Part shown: positions 27,001 through 38,477 of the stretch, in pieces
How positions within the stretch are numbered: the stretch's first letter is position 1
Layout: each line of letters starts with the position of its first letter
NCBI GenBank assembly: GCA_035041965.1
Contig: JAPYMA010000248.1
Span: 21,212 to 85,211 of the forward strand
DNA length: 64,000 nucleotides
From: Anisakis pegreffii
Lineage: Eukaryota; Nematoda; Chromadorea; Rhabditida; Anisakidae
Reading direction: 5' to 3'
Notes under the pieces: model-generated
The model's input: the letters and a program-made list of their open reading frames with translations, nothing else
What the model was told of the DNA's origin: nothing
Database searches by the model: none
Position numbers and translations under genes: made by a program

Positions 27001-29547
27001 ATTCATGAACTCATTGTCGATCACCAGTCTTTGAAAAACAGCCGTTCTCAGCCTTTTGCTACAATTCATCCGTTAGATATTTAGCAATCACAATATGGGC
27101 ACCAGGCTTGAGCTAGAGCTTCCTTCTTGATGAAGTATTGAATCGAAACCCTTTACCTGACGCTCATTCTAGATGAAACATTCAGGAAAGAACAACAAAA
27201 TAATGCACGATTTCCACAATACAAAGCGATATTCCAAAATTTCTCTGATTTCGAAAAATCTCTCTTACGACAGAATCTCACGCTTTGCACCAAAAACATC
27301 ATTGATCTGACTTGAATGAAAGCAAAGTGAAGGAATTATTCATGCTTAATTAAGCTTGAATTTCTCCCTTTCTCTCAATTTCAACCATTAACGTCCCACC
27401 TCCACCCCCTCTCCTTTCTTTCGGTGTACGGTTAGAATGCCCCAACTCATTGGAATGATTGCAACGAACTTCGTGCGCTGCCGACCAAGCCTCGATCTCG
27501 GGACAAAAATGTTTCAGCTGTCTGTTCTTGATCTCGATTTTGACTTGATGTTGCAATTGTATCTTGTTCATTCGAATGAACAGAGTCAACTGCATCCGGC
27601 TGTCTTGACAAAGTATATATCTGGAAAAAAACTAGCGTAAGTCTTTAGGGCATTTTATTAAAAACATGTTTTGGGGCATTTTTAGATAAACTAATTGCCA
27701 GTTGGGAATAATGATCTTGAAATTATTGTAGTTTAAGTGGGCGACACGGAAAAATTGATAATAAGCACCCGATCATAAAATGCTCAATATAATTCGGACA
27801 AAATATAAGTGGCAATACTAATAGTAATATCAATTGCTCACAATAAAAGTAATAATAAGCAATAAATAAATTATTGAATAGAACAGTCATGATAATTCTT
27901 CGACAACCATTCATTGCTAGTCAAATTACGAAATAATAAACATAAAGTGATTATCAGTCGTGATCAACACCTTGCTCTTCGGATGATTCCGATAGGGGCA
28001 ATCCTCCCGATGATCGGGTATTATGTCAACTCCAACCGATTCTAATGCATCGTCTAACCTCTCTTGCACTCTGCAAACATAAAAATTTTCATGATACGTG
28101 TCAATTAATGTTGATTGCCAATGCTCGAGACATCAGTGTCAAATGATACATTCACTCATCAATTTCTCAGGAAAATGCTGGAAAATGCTTTAAACGTGCA
28201 ACGGGAATACGAGAACAACAATAAAAGCATTGAAGTGCCAATTTAAGACAACGTTTAACGCATAAGTAAAGTCATGAATGTGATGCATTCGGTGTGATAA
28301 CGAGTTCATTCACATTTAATATCTGGTGAACATTCGGTGGATCGTGAACATTGAACATTCCTCAGTTCTAGTTGAGAATTGTTTTCGACTAGAAAAACTT
28401 TGAGGCGAACTGAACTGTAGTCAGGGATCATTCGAGGCCTATTTATGATCTTTAGGTAGACAGATCTCCGAGCCATCTATTTGGAAAGTCACACAAACAT
28501 CCCGACTAGAATTCTAGTTTGCCATGGTATGAAAACCCAGCTGCCGGAGCATCCAGACCCAGTTCTGTTGCGTAGAGGATTCACAAGGTCAGATCTGCAA
28601 TCGTATAAAGTCCAACCTTCTGACTGGAGCACGAATTCGTTCAGCGGCTCTGTGTGTCATAAGCCTCGCAGCCAACACTGCAAAGTCTTTATTCCGCTTC
28701 ACCACACTCCATTTGAATGTACCATGCTCCAATTCGATTGTATATCTGTAATATCTCTCAAAAATTTAGTCTCATTCAAGAATATGTGAAATTTGTTCAT
28801 TTCCATATTATCCCAATTGAGGTTTCTAAGTTTGATTTGTAACTGACGCGAGCTTTACTGACAATATCAGCATTATCATTTCATTATTACCGTTATTATT
28901 ATCACTATAACACTTTTATTGATCCTACAAATACCAATGACATCGCTATCAGTTTTCAGAATTATTCAAGAGTAATGAATGTTCAGTGAAATCCTCACAA
29001 ATAAGCATTGATCAAATGAATGCCGGATTTTGTATCCTTTTCCACCTTCGTGATTTTCGCCTTAACTGGAAGGCCAGGAATCCAATAGCCACGACGACGT
29101 GCCTGCTCTTGTGTATCATAAACTGCTTTGTAAGGAATGTATCCTGCTAAAACCTTCCTCACAATAGTATTTCAATTATTCCAAGGGATGACCAGAATCA
29201 TCAAGAAAATGCTCCACCGAAAACATCAACTCATTGCTCAATATCGTCAAGACAAAGACTTTTCCCATCGACTCCAGATTGCATGCAGTAAATTTTGAGA
29301 AGGCAATCGTGACCAACATCTCGAGCTGTTGCAAATAATTTATGACTTGTCTCTTATCTCCAAACTCGGTAAGGTGCTTCTTGTCGTAAGAAACTGGTTC
29401 AAATGTAAAAAGACTAAGAGATAATGAATAATAGTGCTAATAACTGCGTTGTCCCGGAGTGCCAGGAAGCGCTTTCTGAATTTTCGATGCAACACAATCA
29501 CACACAAATCCTTCATCATCTGCTACGGAACTCTCATTGTCAGTCAT
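16568..29547 (-). CDS. pld-1: Phospholipase D (PX-PH-HKD type), copy B, complete
   Basis: Makes phosphatidic acid from phosphatidylcholine. Exons from 5': 29547-29445, 29146-28999, 28745-28617, 28070-27971, 27620-27470, 26970-26870, 26682-26617, 25460-25308, 24584-24445, 24104-23955, 23894-23738, 23624-23505, 23057-22857, 22308-22098, 21808-21612, 20664-20501, 20263-20130, 19904-19786, 19510-19337, 19153-19017, 18743-18512, 18144-18031, 17585-17481, 17364-17212, 16792-16568. All phases agree: 3,684 bases, 1,227 residues. Domains in order: PX (opening [11 protein letters not shown], core [14 protein letters not shown], closing [12 protein letters not shown]), PH ([10 protein letters not shown] to [10 protein letters not shown]), DWWLSPE, HKD1 (22,992-23,018), a short loop, then IYIENQFF and HKD2 (18,100-18,123). 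The start ([13 protein letters not shown]) is the least certain exon; a 67-codon phase 1-1 exon could lie at 29,393-29,193. The loop is much shorter than in copy A. Both active-site halves are intact. Confidence 0.95.
20718..21519 (-). mobile_element. Non-autonomous hAT-like element in a PLD copy B intron
   Basis: This is the counterpart of the insertion at 3625-4423. On the - strand the flanks read CTCTAGAT and CTCTAGAC, exactly as in copy A. The ends read GGTGGTTCTCATAGGGG and GGGAACCAGTG. No coding capacity is seen. Confidence 0.7.
25515..26207 (+). mobile_element. Second hAT-like element, in the PX-PH intron of PLD copy B
   Basis: The ends are CAGCGTTTCTCACG (from 25,523) and GAGGACCACTT (to 26,199), with ATATATAC and ATATATGC as near-matching 8-bp flanks. 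The interior matches the 20.7-21.5 kb copy (the blocks around TTCTTTACAGACGTGTTGTATTC and CAACAACGTTCGATAGTCAA). It includes a run of C at about 25,586. It lies in the intron between exons 26,617 and 25,460. Confidence 0.65.
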
Positions 29548-29951
29548 TTTGAATCTTTACCCGTCGCATACATCAATCCTGAATTCATCACTCCTAATTT
29601 TCGACGACATTTTTCTTCCAAAGAAATATATCGCTTTCTGTTTTCCGAATGAATAACGTCAGTCAAAACAACACGGCGCTTCATCAGAACATTTCAAACA
29701 ACGATTGGTCAAATGTCAAAAGTGGTTGAAATGATTAACGAGTTTGGAAATGATTGCACTTACAATTAGCGAATCATACAAAAGAGCAATAATGTCAAAA
29801 ACGATATTCACTGTTATATCACAAGCACTGAATTTTATCGCCACAAATGCATTATTCATACAATTAGTTCAATTGCAGTGAAGAATTAACTCATTAATAC
29901 GAGTTTCATAGCAGCAAGATGGATGATGACGCTTTCAAAAACCGGAGAGTA
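29548..29951. other. Gap between PLD copy B start and the next - strand frame
   Basis: This stretch should hold the PLD copy B promoter and 5' untranslated region. An AG acceptor (ATGAATTCAG) about 35 bases upstream of the chosen ATG could be a trans-splice or cis-splice site. I see nothing else. Confidence 0.35.
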
Positions 29952-30601
29952 TCATTGACAGTGGATTGAAAAATCACAACAAAGAATGGAGAACATATTA
30001 ATGTTGGAAGATGAACTAAAAGACAACAAGTGCTCGTAATGAATTATACTTTGTAATTGCTGACTGAATGAGCAACTATTTTGGAGTTGAGAATCGCTTT
30101 TTAAACTGACTAACGAATTTAAATCGAAAACTTTGACGATTCCATCAGTAAACTTGTATTCGTGTCCACTCAATAGTAATATTTGGTTTGTGTTAATAAT
30201 CTTATGATAATATTTCAATATTTCACTAGTATTTTTACTTGTACAAAGCATAAACGCGGCACGTGCACTTATTGCTAGCCAACTGATAGCAACGTTATCA
30301 ATGCTATCACACAGAATTTTATTGCCACCCATCAGCCTTCTCCATTCCTTTTGATTATGCAGCAGTACATAAATATAATATGTACAAGTGCAATTTACTG
30401 ATATTTGTTCCGAATAATATGAAAACGGAGCAAAAATTTATGGTCTATGGCAATCATGAGAGGGTTTCCTCGCTCAATAAGGAATCGATCAGAAATCTTC
30501 AGTGTTTCAATTGATTGCTCTTTTCCTAAGACGCACATAGAGATTATTTGATATCGTAGAGGAGAAAAAACTATTCGGCTTGACATTGTACTATGTCTCA
30601 T
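29952..30601 (-). CDS. Possible small or truncated gene, unrecognised, propeller-like
   Basis: Two - strand frames (30,601-30,400 and about 30,325-29,952) can be joined by a GTAAAT donor and an AG acceptor in matching phase, giving about 190 residues. The piece GHEYKFTDGIVKVFDL resembles a WD-repeat strand, and SRIVFSP fits a propeller blade start, but I cannot name a family. The frame opens right beside a satellite cluster (30,612 onwards), so the 5' part may have been cut off or may lie further away. It ends 405 bases before the PLD copy B start on the same strand. It could equally be a chance frame in AT-rich DNA. Confidence 0.3.
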
Positions 30602-30611
30602 TAAAATATTG

Positions 30612-31000
30612 CACTATCCATCACCTCAAGTATGCAAAATCGCCCTAGAACATATATACATTTCTGAATGTAGAGAATCTGGGGAATCTTATGATGTAAA
30701 GAAATAACCATGTTACTGGGCAAACTTGAGGACACCGGTAGTTTGAAGATGGTGAAGCTATTGCTACTATAGTAATGTTCACATTGATCAATAGAGATAC
30801 AATGTATTGAAACGAGCGCAGCAGAGCTGCTTGAGATTCATTCAGAAAATCACCTATATCTCCTCAAGTATGCAAAATCGTCCGACAACATATATACATT
30901 TCTGAATATAGAGAATCTGGGAAATCTAATGATGTAAAAAAATACCCATGTTACGGGGCAAACCTAAGAGTACCGTTCGTTTTAACATGATGATCCTGTA
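30612..31000 (-). repeat. Cluster of the ~238-bp satellite family
   Basis: About 1.6 units, repeat period near 238 bp (GCAAAATCGCC at about 30,637 and GCAAAATCGTCC at about 30,873). Orientation is opposite to the clusters at 14.6 and 52.6 kb. Confidence 0.8.
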
Positions 31001-31899
31001 TTATGTAGTGAACATGGTTAGGCTGATCCCCAGTTTCGACAGCATTCGTTCGGTTTATTCAGTGCTTAGGTTATGGAAATTATCTAGTTTAAAAACATTC
31101 ATTTACGTCACTGGGGATTATCCGTCATGACAATTTCACTTCGTTCTATGATTATATCTTCTCTCTGTTTCTGCTGTGACTTTTTCTATAATGGTTGTCA
31201 AATAAAATATTGACTGAAATGAAATATTTCGTTCCGTCGTTTAGTAATTGGTCTTTATAAATGTGGCGATAGTCCTGCATCGTTCAAAAAAATGTTACGA
31301 GGTGAGTCTCACAGCGATCATCGAACTGGATGAACTTTCATTTGAGTATTACATGTAGTACGAATTACATGTAGTACATGCAATGATGTCATTATTATAC
31401 AATATTTTCTGTGAAGAGGGGATATCACTGAGATTAATCCACAAACAGGGGAGGGATCTTCAGGAGGTGATACCACTGGCGCTTTATTAAACCGGAGGTG
31501 TTTTCTTGTATGGTGAAAGCTGCTTTGACCCGGACTTACCGGTTCGATGTCATTTGCTGAGATTGAATGCTGAAGTTTTTGACCAAAGTAATCTTAACTT
31601 TAGATGCTTGTTTGTATTTGGTGTTTTGATTAATTTCTTTCATGTACGTGCCGTGATTTTATCCAGCTCCTTGCTTTATTCTCCATTAAAATCGCGATAG
31701 TGATAGTGGATGTGTTTACCATATCAAAGATCGTGGACAGGTTATCAAATGATAATTAGATTTCAGTTGAGCATAATTTTCTGCGAAATGAAACCTTTGA
31801 CCCTTTTCTTCCAAAATCAACAACTCCACCAAATATTCTTTCGTTTCATAATAACGTTTACAGATCGGCTGCGGCTTGGAGGAATGGTGCGCCATGCAG
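31001..31899. other. Intergenic, nothing recognised
   Basis: Short frames such as 31,506-31,700 (+) show no motif. The stretch is slightly less AT-rich than its surroundings and separates the satellite from the composite repeat. Confidence 0.35.
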
Positions 31900-32059
31900 C
31901 CAGCCAACTGCGTCAAGTCATCCCAGCTTAATTGCAGGCCTGTTTTTGTTGGATATTTTTTGTTCTGTTGACGTTTTTCAAATTGAGAAGTGAGAAGTAA
32001 GGACAAGTTTATTCTGAAGTTATAGTTCAAGATGGGCACGGTTGAGAAAGAGTAGAGCT

Positions 32060-32890
32060 TTCCTATGCATAGTAGGCGGAGGACATAAGTTTGGAAAGTT
32101 CTCTTGGATAGTGATATCAGGCAATTGAGTTACTTTTATTGCTGTCCCTTTTTACAATGTACACATTCCTAAGCAAGAGGGAATTATTCTTGGGTGGACT
32201 TCTTACTACAACTATCATTTTGGTGGTGTGAATGTGATCGGGTGTCAATTGTATCAATTGACAAGATTCACTGTTCTTGCAGAAGCTTACTTGTGTGCGA
32301 AGTTTACTATGCACTAGTGCATAGTAAGCGGAGGACATAAGTTTGGAAAGTTCTCTTGGATAGTGGGTTAAGGCAATTGCGACATTCGATCACATCTGAG
32401 AGAAGAAACTATAGAAAGGTGTAGTAAGAAGTTCACTTCTAAGAATGAGACTTTTCGTCCTACCATGTACACATTCCGTAAGCAGGAGGGAATTATTCTT
32501 GGGTGGACCTCTTGCTACAAATATTATTTTAATGGTGCCAATTGTAACAATTGACTAGATTCACTGTTCTTGCAGAAGCTTACTTGTGTGCGAAGTTTAC
32601 TATGCACTAGTGCATAGTAAGCGGAGGACATAAGTTTGGAAAGTTCTCTTGGATAGTGGGTTAAGGCAATTGCGACATTCGATCACATCTGAGAGGAGAA
32701 ATTATAGAAAGGTGTAGTAAGAAGTTCACTTCTAAGAATGAGACTTTTCGTCCTACCATGTACACATTCCATAAACAGGAGGGAATTATTCTTGGGTGAT
32801 ATGTTCTAATGGTGTCAGTTATATCAATTGCCTAGATTCATTGTTCTTGCAGAAGCTTATTTATGTGCGATGTTTACTGTGCATCAGTAC
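32060..32890 (+). repeat. Tandem array, ~294-bp unit
   Basis: Units share GCGGAGGACATAAGTTTGG, AAGTTCTCTTGGATAGTG, GAAGTTCACTTC, GGAGGGAATTATTCTTGG and TTGCAGAAGCTTACTTGTG, with a small palindrome TATGCACTAGTGCATA at the unit junction. About 2.8 units are present. Confidence 0.85.
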
Positions 32891-33329
32891 AATGGCTAAA
32901 AAATACTTTGTTAACCGTGGCCTTATAATTATTTCTACTCATTAGTATCGTTGCTGTCGTTTCACAGTAAAATCATGAGCAGTAAATGAAATGGAGGTTT
33001 CTTGATTCATTTGTGTACAATATTGATTCTGATCAATGAATTTTCATGTCAATTCCCGAAAGGTTAGGTATACTACGATGTGCTCGACTACTTTATTAAC
33101 GATGGAGGAACATCAGGGCGAGCGGCTAAAAACTGGTAATAGCATTGCATTTTTCCGGGTTTTTTAAGTGCACTTTCCAAGTTTTTTCGGTTTTTATCTC
33201 ATGAATATTGATTCATTTAAATAATGTCCAAATTTTAGGTTATCTTTTGCTGAAAATTCTGTATTATACCAAGAATTTGGGTATCGAATGATAGAGGATT
33301 GTTTCGTCAATTTCTCTCAACAATTTCAG

Positions 33330-35210
33330 TATGGTTTAGGTTGGGAGCGTTGACGGCGCAGTGGCAGGATTCGTTGGTGGAGGTAGGCGAGCTGTTGAAA
33401 TTAGTAATGGTTCGAATCACTGTAAGGTTTTACGGTTTCTATCTTGTTTTTTATGAATTGTGAATCATGAAATCAATCATATTTTTATGAATATTTTCTC
33501 ATGTTATCAAGTAGAATGCAATATTTCATCGTTTTGGAGCGTGCAGAAATAATGAAAATGATAAAAGGAGAAGTTAGATAGTGTGAAGTGAAATGATGAT
33601 AAAGTTTTCGGGGTTGATTTTTGTCAATAACTTTACTAAATTCCAGACTAAGAGCGTCAGCAGCACATTGGCAGATGTGGTTGGCGTGAATTGGGAGGGC
33701 GCCGGATCCAGTTGAGGTTCGTGTTCTTCTAACGTTTTACGTCTTTTTTCCAGTAGATTTTTTGAAATATTTTTTCGCGTTATCAGCTGGATCGAAGTAT
33801 TTCACGATTCAGCTACGTTTTATCGCAAAAAAACGGGGAAATTGATTGAGGGAAGAGTTGAATACAAAGAAGTGAAATAATGTCAAAATTATCAGGGTCC
33901 ATTTTTGTTAGCAACTTTGTTATCTTTGCAGGTATGAGCGTCGTTGGCGCAGTGGCAGATGGCTTCGGTGGAGAGTTGGGAGCTGATGTAGGTGGTCGAG
34001 GTTCGAGTCCTCCCAATGTTTTAAGTTTTTTTCAATAGATTTTTTGGAGTATTTTCTCATGTTAACAGAGGTAGTTAAATATTTCATGACTCGATTAGGT
34101 TTTATCGCAGAAATAAGGAAATTCAGAAACGAAGAGTTGAATGACGGGGGTTGAAGTGATGTCAAAATTATCAGGGTCTATTTTTGTTAGCAACTTTGTT
34201 ATCTTTGAAGGTATGAGCGTCGCTGGCGTAGTGGCAGATGGCTTCGGTGGAGAGTTGGGGGCGATGTAGGTGGTCGAGGTTCGAGTCCTCCTCAATGTTT
34301 TAAGTTTTTTTCAATAGATTTTTTGGAGTATTTTCTCATGTTAACAGAGGTAGTTAAATCTTTCATGACTCGATTAGGTTTTATCGCAGAAATAAGGAAA
34401 TTCAGAAACGAAGAGTTGAATGACGGGGGTTGAAGTGATGTCAAAATTATCAGGGTCTATTTTTGTTAGCAACTCTGTTGTCTTTCCAGGTATGAGCGTC
34501 GTTGGCGTAGTGGCAGATGGCTTTGGTGGAGAGTTGGGGGCGATGTAGGTGGTCGAGGTTCGAGTCCTCCCAATGTTTTAAGTTTTTTTCAACAGATTTT
34601 TTGGAGTATTTTCTCATGTTAACAGAGGTAGTTAAATATTTCATGACTCGATTAGGTTTTATCGCAGAAATAAGGAAATTCAGAAACGAAGAGTTGAATG
34701 ACGGGGGTTGAAGTGATGTCAAAATTATCAGGGTCTATTTTTGTTAGCAACTTTGTTATCTTTGAAGGTGTGAGCGTCGCTGGCGTAGTGGCAGATGGCT
34801 TCGGTGGAGAGTTGGGGGCGATGTAGGTGGTCGAGGTTCGAGTCCTCTTCACGTTTTACGTTTTTTTCAATAGATTTTTGGAGTATTTTCTCATGTTAAC
34901 AGAGGTAGTTAAATATTTCATGACTCGATTAGGTTTTATCGCAGAAATAAGGAAATTCAGGAAGGAAGAGTTGAATGACGGGGGGTTGAAATGTTGTCAA
35001 AATTTTCAGGATCCATTTTTGTCAGTAACTTCAGCATCTTCCAGGCAAACAGCACTAATGGCGCAGTGGCAGATGTCTTTGGCGGAGGCTGTAAAGATGT
35101 CGTGCATTGTCAAGGTTCGAGTTCTCTCTACGGTTTGCGGTTTTACAGCAGATTTTTTAGAACATTTTCATGTGCTATCAGTCAGATTGCAACCTTTCAC
35201 TCTCTTGTAG
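33330..35210 (+). repeat. Tandem array of tRNA-like (SINE-like) units, about 7 copies, ~278-bp period
   Basis: Unit starts near 33,348, 33,650, 33,933, 34,211, 34,490, 34,768 and 35,046. Each has an A-box-like TGGCGCAGTGGC (33,945-33,956 in the third) and a B-box-like GGTTCGAGTCC (34,000-34,010), the two internal RNA polymerase III promoter boxes, followed by about 200 bases of tail with no tRNA features. The middle four units are almost identical; outer ones are diverged. The box spacing (43 bases between them) is longer than in a simple tRNA and closer to tRNAs with a long variable arm. No unit folds obviously into a complete tRNA, so these are repeats and not tRNA genes. Confidence 0.7.
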
Positions 35211-36254
35211 AAACTTTTAATCCTCCAACATCCAGCTTACATGCGGGATCCTTTGTATGACTGTCAGACCAATGTGACGGTAGCTGTTAGGATATTTGAA
35301 ATCGTCAAAAATCCGTTATAGTGAAAGGAAAAGCGTTGAGGTTTCTCTATTTTTTCTCTATTTGGAGATGAGGATTTTATTTCTTAAGCTTGGAGATAAG
35401 GCTGCTCTGCCTTCAGGGCTATTTGATACTCGTTAATATTAACATGGTGAGAAGTGGGCGAAAAGGAATTGAGGCGGTAGACGCACAATAAATACGAGAC
35501 GTATGGAAGGAGGAGGATGCAGTCGAAGGATTTTGTGATATTGTGATAATTGTGATTTTGTAATATTGTATTGTTGATAATATTGTTTGCTATATAACCC
35601 TCAATATACTCTGCAGAGAGTGAGGGATGTATAAAGTTTTAACGTGTTGTTAAATTCTGGCGAAAGAGCTGTATTTATAGCTCTTTCGAGTGATACCTTC
35701 GGTTGGGACAGGGTTCGGTAAGGTGCTCCTATCTTTTTCTGAGGCCAGAGGATTTTGGATTGATTTGGAAAAGTTTGAATTAAGTGCAAAACGTTAGCAC
35801 CTTACCACCCTGGCTTCGGTAGCAACCTGCGGGTTTCCGCACTTTATGGTGTCGGTTGCCTGCATTTGCATGCCGAACCCAATCGGCAGGTATTACCAAG
35901 ACCAGCTGTTTAGCGAAACGGAGATGGGTGCCCGTCTAGCAAACAGCTTGGCCTTTTTTTTCTTCCGTTTGGTATTGAGCGGGGGTGTTGGTGTCACGCT
36001 CGTTGCCGAGAAATTTGAAATTCGCGCCTTTTTCCTAATCAGTTAAGAATGATGGATGTTGACATTGTGAAAAATGTCGTGTTGATTCGAACAATGCTAG
36101 ACACACTTCTGATCCATGAACTTCGGTCAGTAAGTTTTTTATGACAAGATTCCATAATTTAAATATCTCCTTCCACTCTACTGCGGTGAGAATATCGCAT
36201 CCGTTACGGGGGAGAGAGTGAAGGAAAATGAAAGGGTGTTTAAATGTCGACCAG

Positions 36255-37130
36255 TTTGCCTACACGAGCAGAATTGGCCTACAAAATATATACTTTTCTG
36301 AATGAAGAGAATCCGAAAAATTCAATGATGTGAAGAAATTGCCATGTTACAGTGCAAACCTGGAGACACAGTGAGCTTGAAGATATTACTATAGAAGAGA
36401 CACGTATAACCTTGTGATAGATCTAAGAAAATATCTATAACTTTCTCAACGAATTTCTTTTCACCAAACGATCCAGCAGAACCTCTAGATTCAAAATGAA
36501 TGTAAAGAAACTGAAGAATCTAATGATATGGATAAACAACCATGTTACTGGTCAAATCTTAGGACACCGGTATTTTGAAGATGGTAATGCTATTGCTACT
36601 ATAGTAATGTGCATATTGATCATTAGTGGTGCACTGCATTGAACTGAGGGCTGCCGAGTTGCTTGAGATTCCTTCAGAAAATCACCTGTATATCCTCAAG
36701 TATGCAAAACCGCCCGGCAACATACATACATTTCTGTGTTTAGAGAATCTGGCGAATCTATTGATGTGAAGAAATCAACATGTTACTGGGCAAATCTGAG
36801 GACACGGTTAATTTGAAGATGATGAAGCTATTGCTACTATAGCAATGTACATATTGATCATTAGTGATACAATGTATTGAAGCGAGCGCCGCCGAGCTGT
36901 TTGAGATATGTTCAGAAAATCATCTGTATCTCCTCAAAAATGCAAAATCGCCCGACAACATATATACATTCCTGAATGTAGAGAATCTGGGAATTCTTAT
37001 AATGTAAAGAAATTACCATGTTACTGCGCAAACCTAAGGGTGTATTTAATTTGATATTTAAGGAGGTACTATCCTTAATGTAGTTTATTTGCACCCGATG
37101 CTTGGAGCTTAATACGTAAATCATTGCCGA
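36255..37130 (-). repeat. Cluster of the ~238-bp satellite family, about 3.5 units
   Basis: Diverged tandem units sharing ATACATTTCTGAATGTAGAG, GAATCTGG, CCATGTTACTGGGCAAA, GAAGATGGT and GCTATTGCTACTATAG. Same orientation as the 30.6-kb cluster. Confidence 0.8.
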
Positions 37131-38477
37131 CTAATCTTTTTTTCTGATGACATATCTTTTTTCTGAAGTGTGCTTTTGGTTTCTGACAGTCGTGAAGTAT
37201 CCTTTATAATAATTACGTTCCTTACAATTAGGTATTTTAGCTAGGATCGTTGACAGATCATGTGCATTCAATTGAATATCTTAACGGAATTCTTCTGGTT
37301 TGTATGTGACATGCTTTTAAGTGTACCATTTAACGGTAGCTGTCAACCGAATCTTCCATAATGGAAATTTGTACCGATGCCGTCAATATGGGCAGTTGCT
37401 CATTACAATTAAATATGCTTTGCTTTTGCTGATCTTTAACTTTTACTGATTCCTGACTCAGCTTTAGCGAGTCTGATCATGAGAATGATCTTTTATTGGA
37501 ACAGTTCACATCTTTAGAATGCTTGGATATGAATAAACCTTCCATTTCTCAGATACATATAAAATTTTCAGGGAGTACCCATCTTCATAACATTGTTCCA
37601 TCGAACTTCGTGTTCAAACTTTGCTATTTGTTACAGTTTTAATGTTATTAGGAACTCGGAAAATTAACCATATGAAAAATTTAGAATTTATTGATTGAAA
37701 GAGATCGAATACACAACGTGATAATTTGATGTTTGATCATACCGAGTTCATATCAAGTGGAAGATAAAAAATATAACAATAACAACTTCATCAAAAACGA
37801 ATTTTGCATCAAGAACAATTTGAAATTTGAAGGGCTACTTGAAAAACTGGACGCGAATATCTTTCGAGTTCAAACAGTTGGCTTCATCTATTTTTAAGTT
37901 GCTTCATCAGTTGGTTTCATCTGCTATTAGATTTGATTTTCCAGGCAATTTCATGAAATGTGAGTCATAATTTACTGAAATAGTTTGTATGTCAGCCTCG
38001 GCTCTAATCACAACCGATACGTTCCAGAATACACCTGCATTCTCACACTGATTAATTCTACATTTCAAAATGCCTCTTCAATTCGTTCATGATAACTGTC
38101 GTCAATTACTTCAAGAGGCGCATTCAAGAAATCTAGAAATGTGATTCCCGCAAAGTTCTTTCGTCTTCTCACATGAGTTTCACTGCGACAATCATAACAA
38201 CAAATGTGAAGGCAATAAGAAAGATAACGACCACAATAATGACAACAATTGTAACAGAACATTATCAATGCTATAATGCAAACAGAACGACAATAATAAT
38301 AATAATGACCTAAACGACCACAACAATAAGATCATAGCCATAATGCAACAATCTAAACGATAATACAGCTGAGGACAGTAATGAAAATGATAACATGATC
38401 GCAACATATGAGAAAAGATACCATTAAGAGCGATACCAATGAATTAATGACAATATGAATCAAGAATCAATCGAAAA
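37131..38477. other. 3' flank of NUP85, no gene recognised
   Basis: AT-rich. Bases about 38,180-38,410 are full of CAA/CAATAA-like trinucleotide runs, which explain the - strand frames there (38,065-38,268 and 38,192-38,407). Confidence 0.4.

Larger units (their letters stand above)
31900..36050 (+). repeat. Composite 4-kb repeat block, left copy
   Basis: Order of parts: unique piece (about 31,935-32,000), 294-bp tandem array (32,060-32,890), linker (about 33,070-33,200), tRNA-like array (33,330-35,210) and a less AT-rich tail (35,590-36,050). The same parts occur in the same order on the other strand at 58,190-61,990. No conserved open frame spans the block; 35,846-36,046 (+) is open but not shared in frame with the right copy. 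Confidence 0.8.

Noticed and set aside
33945..34010. Functional tRNA gene
   Set aside because: A and B boxes are present, but I cannot form a complete cloverleaf with acceptor stem and anticodon loop, and the unit is tandemly repeated with a long tail.
33330..35210. CRISPR array
   Set aside because: Units are about 278 bp and continuous without spacers; the genome is eukaryotic.
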